This document shows, piece by piece, positions 26,278-34,755 of a DNA stretch of 49,285 nucleotides. The notes beneath the pieces were generated by a model. That model was not told the origin of the DNA. It saw only the letters and a list, made by a program, of their open reading frames with translations, and ran no database searches. How positions within the stretch are numbered: position 1 is the first letter of the stretch; each line of letters starts with the position of its first letter. The DNA lies in assembly GCA_000739535.1 (NCBI GenBank), contig DF820465.1:153123-202407 (forward strand). The letters are read 5' to 3'. This DNA comes from Candidatus Vecturithrix granuli (lineage in GTDB: Bacteria; Moduliflexota; Moduliflexia; Moduliflexales; Moduliflexaceae). A program made the position numbers and the translations under genes.

Positions 26278-26955
26278 TCAAGCGTAATACCGTTCGCCAA
26301 ATACAATCGTTCCCAATCGCACCATTGTAGCACCCTCTTCAATCGCCACCTGATATGAAGCAGACATCCCCATTGAAAGCACGTGCATATTGACATTAGG
26401 GATGTCCACGGCGCGAAGCTGATCGAACATCGTTTTAGCTGCACGAAAGTAGGGACGGCTCACTTCAGGATCCTCAGATAGGGGACCCATGGTCATCAGG
26501 CCTTCAATCTTCAGATTTTCTAATTGCGCCATTTCGTGCACCAGGTGCTCAAGCTTTCCGTATTCCGGCGGTATTCCGGCTTTTGACGATTCCGCGCCGA
26601 TATTGACTTCAATATACACGGGCAGCACTTTCTCAATACGGGCTGCGCGGGTGTTCAGCGCTCTGGCATGTTTGAGAGAATCCACCGTTTGAAACACGTC
26701 AAAAATCTCCAGGGCCTTGTTGATTTTATTCGTCTGAATCGCGCCGATGCTGTGCCAGCGCACGCGCTTTGCCTGTGCTCCCAGAGCATGATAGATTTCT
26801 TCGGCTTCCTGCACGTAATTTTCACCAATGTCTGTTGCGCCGGCCGCAATCGCTTCAGCCACTTCTTCCGCTGTCCGGGTTTTCGCAGCCAGAACGATGG
26901 TGACATGCTCAGGAATCTCTGCTCGCAGTTGCTGGTATTTTTCTGTAATACTCAT
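26278..26955 (-). CDS. PLP homeostasis protein, YggS/PLPBP family
   Basis: 225 residues from the ATG at 26955 (an in-frame start at 27000 would add 15 unlike residues). The N-terminal part has VLAAKTRTAEEV, where the lysine binds pyridoxal phosphate, then IGENYVQEA, WHSIGAIQTNK and the C-terminal LSMGMSASYQVAIEEGATMVRLG. All are strong family marks. The protein is a cytosolic single-domain TIM-barrel carrier of PLP, without known catalysis. Usually YggS sits with proC or septation genes; here it is alone. Confidence 0.95.
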   Translation of the reverse strand: MSITEKYQQLRAEIPEHVTIVLAAKTRTAEEVAEAIAAGATDIGENYVQEAEEIYHALGAQAKRVRWHSIGAIQTNKINKALEIFDVFQTVDSLKHARALNTRAARIEKVLPVYIEVNIGAESSKAGIPPEYGKLEHLVHEMAQLENLKIEGLMTMGPLSEDPEVSRPYFRAAKTMFDQLRAVDIPNVNMHVLSMGMSASYQVAIEEGATMVRLGTIVFGERYYA

Positions 26956-27060
26956 AACGACAAATTTTACCGGCGTGGGAAGGCAGGTGTAACCGGTCAC
27001 GGCTGAATTGTTCCATCTGCCTTCACAACATCCGATATAAACTCTTCTGTGATGTATATG

Positions 27061-28248
27061 TCAACAGGATGTTTCTATTTTTATGGCCTCTTTCACCTTT
27101 TTTCTCTGCATATATGCCAATATGAGGGCTTCGACAAAAAACAGGCTGCTTAATATCCAAAAACCTTCAACACTCTTTCCTTTTGCATTGATATAGCCCA
27201 AAACCAAAGGGAAGAGAAAAAATCCGATTCCCCAGAACACATAAAAGGCGCCTGAAATTGTGCCTTTTAACGCATTTGAAACGCGTTCGTTCAAAAACGA
27301 CATGGAAGCAACACAAAAGACTCCAAGTCCAAAACTTGCTGCTGTCAGTAATCCATAGCACCAGGGTTGTGGAAACCAGGCAAATGCTGCTATTCCCATA
27401 GCGGCTATCAGCATTCCGGAAATCATCGGAAATTTTGATCCCATTCGATCTGTGAAGGGGCCTGCAATCAGTTGTGATAAGCTGATAGCCACATAAAAGA
27501 GCGTGAAAAATAGCCCTATGCCTGTTTGCCCAACCTGTTTCACGTGGATGAGAAAAGCAGGGATCATGGTCAAAAAAATCCCATACCCGGCCCCATAGAG
27601 CAGAATTCCGACAAAGACAATAAGAGGTTCGCGTGTCGTGATGAGCGCAGATAGCTGTGAATAGTCAACTTTCAGGGTTTTTGCGCCCACTGATGCCTGA
27701 CAGGGATTCTCCAGAAAATACAGAACCCCAATCCCTCCTAAAAAGCTCCCTCCGGCAAACACGAGAAACGCCTCATTCCCTTGCCATATCTGGCTAAGCT
27801 GGATTCCTAACAAGCTGCCTGCTGTCAGACCAAGATGAATTGACGCATTATAAAGGCCGATCATTTTCCCTTTATCCGCAGGGTAATGGAGTGATAACAA
27901 CGCTGGAGCAAGCGCCCAGATCGGAGCTTCCCCGAGACCCTGCAATATTCGCCCGATAAAGATGGTCAGGGCTGTATCAGCAAAATAATACAGCACTCCC
28001 GTACACGCACACAGCAAGTATCCCCCGATGAGAAAACGTGTGAATCCCAGAAGATCCGCAAGACGTCCTATCGGTAATTGAAAGAGCACATACGACACAG
28101 CAAAAGCCGAAGCTAAATATCCTACCTGGGATATTGAACCGGAGAGTGTGATGATGCGTTGCGGCAATAAGGCTACGATCATTCCAACTCCGCCCATAAA
28201 GATGAACACAGAACAATTTAACACAATCACAGCAATATATCGTCTCAT
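27061..28248 (-). CDS. MFS transporter
   Basis: 395 residues with 12 predicted membrane segments. The loop between segments 2 and 3 has GRLADLLGFTR, matching the MFS motif GxLaDrxGrrr, and a related PFTDRMGSK lies between segments 8 and 9. It is a proton-linked exporter or importer of unknown substrate, resembling drug-efflux or sugar-type carriers in length. A GGTGGAGAAG ribosome site precedes the ATG. Single gene. Confidence 0.9.
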   Translation of the reverse strand: MRRYIAVIVLNCSVFIFMGGVGMIVALLPQRIITLSGSISQVGYLASAFAVSYVLFQLPIGRLADLLGFTRFLIGGYLLCACTGVLYYFADTALTIFIGRILQGLGEAPIWALAPALLSLHYPADKGKMIGLYNASIHLGLTAGSLLGIQLSQIWQGNEAFLVFAGGSFLGGIGVLYFLENPCQASVGAKTLKVDYSQLSALITTREPLIVFVGILLYGAGYGIFLTMIPAFLIHVKQVGQTGIGLFFTLFYVAISLSQLIAGPFTDRMGSKFPMISGMLIAAMGIAAFAWFPQPWCYGLLTAASFGLGVFCVASMSFLNERVSNALKGTISGAFYVFWGIGFFLFPLVLGYINAKGKSVEGFWILSSLFFVEALILAYMQRKKVKEAIKIETSC

Positions 28249-28829
28249 ACTTCTCCACCTGTTATATTATGCCTCCTCAAAAGCTTACACAAGAAAGAAG
28301 CAGGATTTGAGGAAATAGTGTCATAGACACACCTCCCCCTTTCCTCTTTCAAAGTAACGATGAAGAGGGTCATGAACCGTTTGTTTTCCTCATCAAAACA
28401 TCAGAATATGGTCATACACGAGGAGGTGGCGGAAGTAGGATATGTATTGCGTATAAGGATATCATGGTTGTGTTATCGTCTCATCATACTCTCTTTTTTT
28501 ACTGATTAGAACAGAAATTCTTCATGACATGATTCGTAGTGCATTGTTCTGTAAATTCTTAGGAGTGCGACGCGGTCGTCGCCCCCATCAACGCATTGCG
28601 CCGACGGCAGGCACTCCTAAGAATTTAGCGAACAGTGCAGGAGTTCTCGCTTTAGCGAGTTCTTTCGCTCGTATCTTTCTGATGAGTTAAAAAGATTTGA
28701 GAAAAAGTCAAGAACTCTTTCGCAAAAGAGAGAGAAGAATGATAAATTTTCGAATCTTCTGACATAAATTTTTCTGTATCTATATATGAGGCTGCACCAT
28801 GTATTTGCTATTTTACGAAAGGAGTTCTG
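28249..28829. repeat. Long gap with palindrome
   Basis: About 580 bp without a supported gene. A palindrome at 28541-28638 has arms GTAAATTCTTAGGAGTGC and GCACTCCTAAGAATTT with outer GCATTGTTC/GAACAGTGC and an inner GACG-rich loop. The rest, including 28262-28500, shows nothing I recognise. Confidence 0.5.
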
Positions 28830-29272
28830 ATGAACAGAAGCCAAAAAAACCATGTTTGTATTTATGTATGGGCTCGGCGTGCCATCAAATGGCAGGGCTG
28901 TTAAGTTCTAGAGATTATTGTCATCTCGACTTCGCTCGATGACCGGAACACCGCACGTCGAGCGAAGTCGAGACGGGATGTTTTGCGAGAACTTAACAGC
29001 CCTGCCATCAAATGGGGGCTATCAAGGTATTACCCCAAATCCAGGAATTACTGCAACGCTATAATTTAGAGGTCAGCGTCGAGTTAAAAGGCACGTTTTG
29101 CCTGGGTCCCTGCGCGGATGGAATTATCATGAAATACGGCGAGACGCTGTTTAAACATATCCGCCCGCACAATGTCGAAGAAAAGTTCCAACAAGAGATT
29201 TTACCTCTATATCTTTATTTCCTAAAAGGAGGTTGTTTGATGGATAATCAATCACAATCACAAACCTTATAG
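28830..29272 (+). pseudogene. [2Fe-2S] thioredoxin-like ferredoxin gene, split and frameshifted
   Basis: The start ATG 28830 follows AAAGGAG. With one extra A in the A7 run at 28843-28849, the reading frame gives PCLYLCMGSACHQMG, the front of a NuoE-type thioredoxin-like ferredoxin. At CHQMG a 112-bp palindromic element with an 11-bp duplication interrupts it. Removing the element and one duplication restores GSACHQMGAIKVLPQI and continues to GTFCLGPCADG. Together these give the CxxxxC...CxxxC cluster ligands. The 3' end reads through into the next gene's first codons without its own stop. It carried electrons for a hydrogenase-type complex; it is now broken twice. Confidence 0.8.
28893..29004. 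mobile_element. CAGGGCTGTTAAG-ended palindromic element, 112 bp
   Basis: Perfect 17-nt terminal inverted repeats CAGGGCTGTTAAGTTCT. Inner arms CATCTCGACTTCGCTCGATG and GTCGAGCGAAGTCGAGAC. An exact 11-bp target duplication CCATCAAATGG lies at 28882-28892 and 29005-29015. The insertion is within a coding sequence, so the family has been mobile. No protein is encoded. Confidence 0.88.
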
Positions 29273-29749
29273 AAACTGCTCTGGAATTACGACCCGATGG
29301 TAGTGGTCAATGAAGATATGATCATCACACTCGTCAATCCAGCTTTCTGCGCCATGTTTAAAACGACGAAAGACCAGTTGCTCTACAAACACGCCAGAGA
29401 TCTGTTGGGCAACGTGAAAAATTTCCAGATGGCCTGGGAGCAGAATCGTGTGTTTAAAAGTCGCGAAAAGCAATACCCGAAATACGATTTGTATGTACGC
29501 AAGGTCATCTTTCCGATCAAAGATGAGGGGCTGCTGGTCGCCTGCATTATGGTTGATCTCTCGCACGAATGGCATCAGCGCAATGAAATGCCGCGTATCA
29601 AACGCGAAATAATCGAGCAGGTCAACGAGGTCGTCAATAAAAAAATGCACGTGGCTCAGCAAATCGCCGGACTGTTAGGAGAAACTACTGCAGAAACAAA
29701 GGTGAGTTTGCTCAAACTACGCGAAATGCTTGAGCAGGAGACTATGTAG
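29240..29749 (+). pseudogene. PAS-domain protein with in-frame amber codon
   Basis: The ATG at 29240 has a strong AAAGGAGG site but meets TAG at 29270 (codon 11). The same frame continues without a stop to 29749 as a PAS domain (VVVNEDMIITLVNPAFCAMF) with a helical tail of about 60 residues. A restart at ATG 29297 would give 150 residues. It probably is a CAG-to-TAG nonsense change. In sensory [FeFe]-hydrogenase operons a PAS domain ends the hydrogenase-like sensor, between a 2Fe-2S protein and a SpoIIE-type phosphatase. Here that order is kept, but the hydrogenase part is missing. Confidence 0.65.
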
Positions 29750-29750
29750 C

Positions 29751-29908
29751 ATGAACAATTTTTTGGATATTGCCCAATTGAGCGTCAATAAATTGGCGAG
29801 GAATTGTGTGGCGACCGGGTGAAAGTGCTGCGGACTGAACAGAAAACCTGGGTGGTGCTCTCAGATGGTCTGGGAAGCGGCGTTAAAGATAGTATTCTGG
29901 CCACAAGG
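29751..29908 (+). pseudogene. SpoIIE/PP2C-type phosphatase gene, 5' fragment
   Basis: The ATG lies 1 bp after the PAS gene stop. The reading opens [14 protein letters not shown]. One base is missing near 29793; restoring it gives [11 protein letters not shown] and [14 protein letters not shown], the metal-binding SDGLGSG motif of SpoIIE-like phosphatases. About 30 bases later the sequence ends abruptly against antisense transposase sequence. Only the first fifth or so of the gene remains, so it is dead. Confidence 0.7.
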
Positions 29909-30027
29909 TTGCCATACCGGCGTTCCCCATCCATCACGAGGTTGACATCTTTAGTCTGCTCACTCACCTCACAGAGGGTCTCGATCGCCTGCTGAAACAG
30001 GCTCTGGTCGCGTTTCCCACAGTCCAA
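29908..30027 (-). pseudogene. Transposase fragment
   Basis: The minus strand encodes about 40 residues with [17 protein letters not shown] and [10 protein letters not shown]. The DGERRYGN block recalls the DDE catalytic core of IS1-like transposases. Both ends are cut: the 3' side joins the phosphatase remnant, and upstream codons carry stops. It is a relic only; the family is uncertain. Confidence 0.55.
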
Positions 30028-30136
30028 TCCCGTGGTTCCTGGTCATATACGTCTTATACATCTTGACATTCGTTGACCGGCAGCCCGGCCACCTTTTCTG
30101 GAATCATTCCATTTGTTCTCCCCTCCATCCTTCGTC

Positions 30137-30173
30137 TTGACACGTTTAGGGAGACACTAAATGGTGTCAAGAA
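30137..30173. repeat. Short inverted repeat TCTTGACAC
   Basis: TCTTGACACGTTTAG and CTAAATGGTGTCAAGA face each other around a 6-nt loop. It may be the end of the lost insertion sequence or an operator; nothing else supports either. Confidence 0.4.
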
Positions 30174-30220
30174 TAAGAGAGGTCTCGTTATTGTCCAGAA
30201 ATTTTTTCTTTTCAATGTAA

Positions 30221-30574
30221 TTTAATATTGTTGATACGTTAGAGGAGTATCTGGAGTACCTGTCAGGGTCGTTTACGCTGAATAGCCGGGGGGACTGGGA
30301 ATTCATCGTTCTTCTGGAGGCTGGTGATGTCTTCTCCTTCGATTTCGACATGAAAGCCCGGGATATCGCACCAGTGGGAGCAATTATCGAGAATATTGCC
30401 ATCATCACGGCCTATCTCGATCCGGACAACATCGTCGGAACAACCCTGGCTATTGTGGAAGCGGTAGCTGTGAATATCCACGTGGTGTCTGAACCCTCGA
30501 TGCTCATCCTGCTCGGCTCCGGGCTGGTTGGAATCTTTGCGCTGTTGCGCAGAAGAAAAGGACAGAGGAAGTAA
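30221..30574 (+). pseudogene. PEP-CTERM protein, C-terminal remnant
   Basis: An open frame of about 117 codons from just after a stop at 30218 has no good start. Residues near the end read VSEPSMLILLGSGLVGIFALLRRRKG: a PEP-like motif, one membrane helix, then a basic cluster. That is the PEP-CTERM sorting tag recognised by exosortase in Gram-negative bacteria with exopolysaccharide. The acidic preceding part is unrecognised. No signal peptide is found upstream, so the N-terminus seems lost to the rearrangement at 29.9-30.2 kb. A downstream ATG at 30350 would give 74 residues without a secretion signal. Confidence 0.65.
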
Positions 30575-30593
30575 GGTTTCCTTCTCCGACACA

Positions 30594-30622
30594 CACAAGG
30601 CCGCCGGTTGGCGGCCTTGTGA
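30594..30622 (+). terminator. Hairpin after the PEP-CTERM remnant
   Basis: A 12-bp stem CACAAGGCCGCC/GGCGGCCTTGTG with a 4-nt loop. No T-run follows, so function as an intrinsic terminator is doubtful. Confidence 0.45.
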
Positions 30623-30741
30623 TGCAATATTCCCATCTCTGCTATTCTTGACGGCCTGCACTTTCATCAAAAAATCGATCTTGAGTTTTTCTTCTTGACT
30701 AAAACCGATTTCTTTTTTTTACATAAAATTTATACTTTATT

Positions 30742-30807
30742 AAGGAGGTGATGCCCTCACGTTTTCGTGCTATTAAGGTTGTGCATTCTATGGTTTTTAC
30801 ATCGTAA
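30742..30807 (+). promoter_or_regulatory. Extended Shine-Dalgarno with possible 18-codon leader peptide
   Basis: AAGGAGGTGAT at 30742-30752 is an 11-nt perfect match to the expected anti-Shine-Dalgarno end of 16S rRNA. An ATG at 30751 opens an 18-codon frame (MPSRFRAIKVVHSMVFTS) ending 26 bp before the substrate-binding protein start. The spacing is only 2 nt from GGAGG, so efficient translation is uncertain. It could be a leader or a ribosome-holding site. Confidence 0.35.
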
Positions 30808-30833
30808 CTTTACTCATGCAAGGAGGTTATAAC

Positions 30834-32492
30834 ATGAAGAAAATTTTGCTGTCTCTATGCTTTATTGCAGCATTTATCCCGTGTTTGGCTCTTTCCGTAG
30901 TTGCAGAAGACGTGGTTACTATTGGGATTTATCAGGAACCCGAAACGTTGAACTCCCATATTGGGGTACAAACCGTCGTCACTTACGTTCACAAGCCTTT
31001 TGCCGAATACCTGATTGATGTGAACGAAAAAGGGGAATATTATCCGGTGCTTGCTAAAGAAGTGCCAAGCGTAGAAAATGGCGGTGTGTCGGCTGACGGA
31101 TTGACCATCACGTATAAACTGAAAGAAGGGGTGAAATGGAGCGATGGCGAGCCGTTTACGTCGGCGGATGTCAAATTTACCTGGGAAGCGATTATGAATG
31201 AGAAGAACCTGGTGAAAAGTCGTTCCGGGTATGATCTGATGGAATCGGTCGAAACGCCGGATGACTACACCGTGGTCGTCAAATATAAAGAATTTTACGC
31301 GCCCTACTTGACGAGATTTTCTCCGGTCCTGCCTAAACATATCCTGGGCGATTTGCCGGATATGAACGATGCGCCCTACAACAGAATCCCGGTTGGCACA
31401 GGACCTTTTAGAGTAACAAACTGGGTGTCCGGCGATCACATTGAGATGGAAAAAAATCCCTATTATCGAGAGGCTGACAAAGTGAAGCTCGATAAAGTTT
31501 TCTTTAAGATTATTCCAAGCCGCGAAGTCGGAATCGCCCAGATTAACGCCGGAGATATTGACTGTGTGTGGGATTTGATCGAAGCCCAGATTCCTGAAAT
31601 GGAAAAAAATCCTGAAATTACGCTCTGTCTTGCCAGCGCTCTGACCTCAGAACGTCTGATTTTGAATTTCAGTACGCCGGTACCTCCGAATAATGGCAAC
31701 CCAGACTATCCTCACCCAATTCTGGCCGATCTGAAAGTCCGGCAGGCCATTCAATATGCGATTGACCGACAATTGATTGTTGATAAATTGCTCTATGGCA
31801 AGGCCAAAGTGACAGCGGTAGAAATCCCTGATGGATGGGCGGCTAATCACGATATCATTCCGACAGAATATGACCCGGAAAAGGCCGTACAACTGTTGGA
31901 GGAAGCCGGTTGGAAAGTCGGCGCTGACGGCATTCGTGAAAAAGATGGTATCAAAATGCGCTTAAAGATTGCGACCACGAGCGGTAATCAATTGCGTGAA
32001 CAGGTCGAACAGGTGCTTGTGGCGATGATGAAAAAAGTCGGAATTGATATGTATATCGAAAATGTGCCGTCTTCAGTGTTTTTTGGCTCCTGGGCTAACG
32101 ATGCGGACCGCAAAAAAGGACGGTATGACATTATGATGTACACCACTGGCCCTGGCATTGATCCGCAAGAGCAATTTTCCGGATACTTTCATTCCAAGAG
32201 CATCCCGACCGAAGCCAACGGCGGCGCCGGGTTCAATTATACGCGCCATCGTGACGCAGAATTGGATCAATATATTGATCTCGCCGGAAGCTCGCCCAGC
32301 ATGGAAGTGCGGGCTGAGGCCTATCGCAAAGCCCAGGCGCGTATCGCCGAAATCCTGCCGCACATTTATCTGTATCGCCGGTTAAATGTGGATGCCTTCA
32401 GAAGCCATGTCAAGGGCTGGACCGTGAGCGGCTATGGCATTATTGATGCGGTGTCAACCTGGGATATTGCCAATTGGTATCTGGAAAAATAA
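30834..32492 (+). CDS. ABC transporter substrate-binding protein, family 5 (oligopeptide/dipeptide type)
   Basis: 552 residues from the ATG at 30834, which follows AAGGAGG. A signal peptide runs to about residue 25 (VVAED). The mature protein has the family-5 pattern: YQEPETLN near the N-terminus, LKEGVKWSDGEPFTSADVKFTWEA, then IPVGTGPF and the central VRQAIQYAIDRQLIV. It binds peptides, opines or glycosides in the periplasm and feeds the two permeases downstream. A terminator between it and the permease gene should favour surplus receptor. Confidence 0.93.
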   Translation: MKKILLSLCFIAAFIPCLALSVVAEDVVTIGIYQEPETLNSHIGVQTVVTYVHKPFAEYLIDVNEKGEYYPVLAKEVPSVENGGVSADGLTITYKLKEGVKWSDGEPFTSADVKFTWEAIMNEKNLVKSRSGYDLMESVETPDDYTVVVKYKEFYAPYLTRFSPVLPKHILGDLPDMNDAPYNRIPVGTGPFRVTNWVSGDHIEMEKNPYYREADKVKLDKVFFKIIPSREVGIAQINAGDIDCVWDLIEAQIPEMEKNPEITLCLASALTSERLILNFSTPVPPNNGNPDYPHPILADLKVRQAIQYAIDRQLIVDKLLYGKAKVTAVEIPDGWAANHDIIPTEYDPEKAVQLLEEAGWKVGADGIREKDGIKMRLKIATTSGNQLREQVEQVLVAMMKKVGIDMYIENVPSSVFFGSWANDADRKKGRYDIMMYTTGPGIDPQEQFSGYFHSKSIPTEANGGAGFNYTRHRDAELDQYIDLAGSSPSMEVRAEAYRKAQARIAEILPHIYLYRRLNVDAFRSHVKGWTVSGYGIIDAVSTWDIANWYLEK

Positions 32493-32535
32493 CCTTCCTG
32501 TTCCTTGACGTAGAGTTTCAGCGATGAATTTGCAG

Positions 32536-32569
32536 AAAAACCGAGTTTTTTCAAAAAACTCGGTTTTTT
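32536..32569 (+). terminator. Terminator (CCGAG type) between receptor and permeases
   Basis: AAAAACCGAGTTTTTT/AAAAAACTCGGTTTTTT, identical over the hairpin to the one at 15844. Partial read-through is expected, since the permease genes have no other clear promoter. Confidence 0.85.
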
Positions 32570-32604
32570 GAAATTCCTAAGTATTTTTCTAACGAGTTAC
32601 AGGC

Positions 32605-33561
32605 ATGAAATATACCTATTTTATTCGCCGTTTCCTTTCTGCGATTCCGGTGTTGCTGATTATTACCTTTGCGACCTTCGCGCTCATGCAGGCTTTGCCA
32701 GGGGGGCCCTTATCCGCCTACGAAAACAATCCGGAAATCAAAGCCGAAGACATTGCACGCCTGCGCCATGAGTTAGGTTTAGATCGACCGGTACACATTC
32801 AATATATCCGTTGGCTGCAAAATTTTCTGAAAGGCGACTGGGGCTACTCTTATGCGACAAAACGTCCGGTATTGAGGGAAATTTGGGAGCGGTTGCCTAA
32901 TACTATTTATCTGACTGCTCTTGCGCTCATTGTCGCGCTCCTGATCGCGGTTCCGGTCGGGATTGTGTCTGCGACCAGACAGTATTCCGTGTTCGATCAT
33001 ATTGTCACGACGCTGACCTATATCGGGCGTTCCATGCCCATTTACTATTCCGGCCTCCTGCTCATTATTTTTTTTAGTATCTGGCTGCGCTGGCTTCCAA
33101 GCGGCGGGATGTACACGTTAGGCAAGGAATTCTCAATACTCGACCGGGTGAAACATCTGCTTTTGCCGCTGTTGAGTCTTTCAACCCTGATTGCAGCCCA
33201 ATATGCCCGGTATTTACGCACCAGCATGTTAGAAGTGCTCCATCAGGACTATATCCGAACCGCCGCGGCCAAAGGTCTGCACCAGCAAATCATCATCTAT
33301 AAACATGCGTTCAGAAATGCGGCCATTCCCCTGGTGACCATCGTTGCCATTGATCTCCCGATTCTGTTTGCCGGCGCGCTTTTTACCGAAACGATTTACT
33401 CCTGGCCCGGCATGGGACGCTTGTTTGTTGACTCGTCGCTGCGTTTCGATTATCCGATTGTGATGGGAATCGTCACGACAATTGCCTTTCTGGTGGTAAT
33501 CTGTAACCTTCTGGCTGATATGGTCTATGCGATCCTTGACCCAAGAATTACGTATTCATAA
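32605..33561 (+). CDS. ABC transporter permease, DppB/OppB family
   Basis: 318 residues with six membrane segments. The N-terminus YFIRRFLSAIPVLLIITFATF and the following GGPL/LRHELGLDRP are family marks. The EAA loop that contacts the ATPase is AAAKGLHQQIIIYKHAFRNA. It pairs with the next gene as a heterodimeric channel. Confidence 0.95.
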   Translation: MKYTYFIRRFLSAIPVLLIITFATFALMQALPGGPLSAYENNPEIKAEDIARLRHELGLDRPVHIQYIRWLQNFLKGDWGYSYATKRPVLREIWERLPNTIYLTALALIVALLIAVPVGIVSATRQYSVFDHIVTTLTYIGRSMPIYYSGLLLIIFFSIWLRWLPSGGMYTLGKEFSILDRVKHLLLPLLSLSTLIAAQYARYLRTSMLEVLHQDYIRTAAAKGLHQQIIIYKHAFRNAAIPLVTIVAIDLPILFAGALFTETIYSWPGMGRLFVDSSLRFDYPIVMGIVTTIAFLVVICNLLADMVYAILDPRITYS

Positions 33562-33581
33562 AAATTTTTAAGGGAGTTACT

Positions 33582-34469
33582 ATGGCGATGTTTTCATTCC
33601 TCGATCCCTATCGAGATCGACTCTGGTTTCTGACCATACGGCAGTTTTTGCGCCATAAAATGGCAGTGTTCGGCATTCTTGTGATGACTCTCATGGTATT
33701 TTTTGTAGCCTTTGCTGATGTGATTATGCCGTTTGATGCAGAAGAACCGGATTTGTTCAATATGATGGCCCGCCCTGGTTGGCCTCATCTCCTGGGGACA
33801 GATGAATTAGGGCGCGATTTGCTGACGCGCACTCTGTACGGCGGACGAGTCTCTCTGGTGGTAGGGACGTTTGCCATGTTGATCGCTGTGAGCCTCGGAA
33901 CGTTGATCGGCGCGCTTTCCGGCTACTTTGGCGGAATTGTGGACAATCTTCTGATGCGTTTCACGGATTTTGCTCTGGCGTTTCCGCGGATATTTGTGTT
34001 AATTCTCCTGGCAATTCTGCTGCGCCCGAAGATTGCGACGGTGGTACTGGTGATTGGCCTGTTGGCCTGGATGCCGGTGGCGCGGCTGGTACGCGGGTCG
34101 TTTCTGGAAATTAAAAACCGGCAATTTGTTGAAGCGGCCCAGGCTCTGGGTGCGGGCAATGCCAGAATCATAGTGTGCCATATCCTGCCCAATGCCTTAG
34201 GCCCGATCATCGTGGCTGCCAGCCTGGGGGTCGCAGATGCCATCATTTCCGAATCTGGCCTAAGCTTTTTAGGACTGGGTATCCAACCGCCGACCGCGAC
34301 CTGGGGCAATATGCTTAAAAACGCTCTCACCCAGATTTTCGATGCCCCCTGGACCGCGATTGTGCCAGGGTTTATGATTTTTCTGACCGTATTGAGTATT
34401 AACTACATCGGCGATGGTTTACGCGACGCCTTTGATCCCCATCGTATCACTCAGAAAATAAACGAGTAA
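33582..34469 (+). CDS. ABC transporter permease, DppC/OppC family
   Basis: 295 residues. An N-terminal helix region RQFLRHKMAVFGILVMTLMVF is followed by HLLGTDELGRDLLTRTLYGGRVSL, the family hallmark, then the EAA loop EAAQALGAGNARIIVCH. It starts 20 bp after the previous gene behind AAGGGAG. No DppD/DppF ATPase follows, so the importer must borrow ATPases encoded elsewhere or have lost them. Confidence 0.95.
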   Translation: MAMFSFLDPYRDRLWFLTIRQFLRHKMAVFGILVMTLMVFFVAFADVIMPFDAEEPDLFNMMARPGWPHLLGTDELGRDLLTRTLYGGRVSLVVGTFAMLIAVSLGTLIGALSGYFGGIVDNLLMRFTDFALAFPRIFVLILLAILLRPKIATVVLVIGLLAWMPVARLVRGSFLEIKNRQFVEAAQALGAGNARIIVCHILPNALGPIIVAASLGVADAIISESGLSFLGLGIQPPTATWGNMLKNALTQIFDAPWTAIVPGFMIFLTVLSINYIGDGLRDAFDPHRITQKINE

Positions 34470-34755
34470 TCAATGTCACCCATCACGATTCAGAAGGCGT
34501 TTGAAAAAGTTCAGGATTCCTCTTCATCGCTGTCAGAGCGGCAAGGGCGACCGACTCATCAGGAGACTAACTCATTCTGTTATGCGTTTGTCTCGCCGAA
34601 ACAAGTCAATCGTTCATTTTTCTCCGATATTGTGAAAATTCACGAACTCAACTTGATGGGTTCGTAGTCCTCGCTTGAGCAAGTTTTTCCGCCTGAAGGC
34701 GAAACCACGAATCCATTAACAACATTGATGAGGGAATAGGTTTCAGAAGTCGTGC
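34470..34755. other. Gap after the ABC permeases
   Basis: No supported gene. Short hairpins TCGCTTGAGCAAG and CCGCCTGAAGGCG lie near 34675-34700. An open frame of 64 codons starting at 34473 has no family features. ATPase genes would be expected here. Confidence 0.35.

Noticed and set aside
34473-34667. 64-codon frame after the ABC permeases as an ATPase remnant
   Set aside because: No Walker or signature motif and no similarity to DppD/DppF could be seen.
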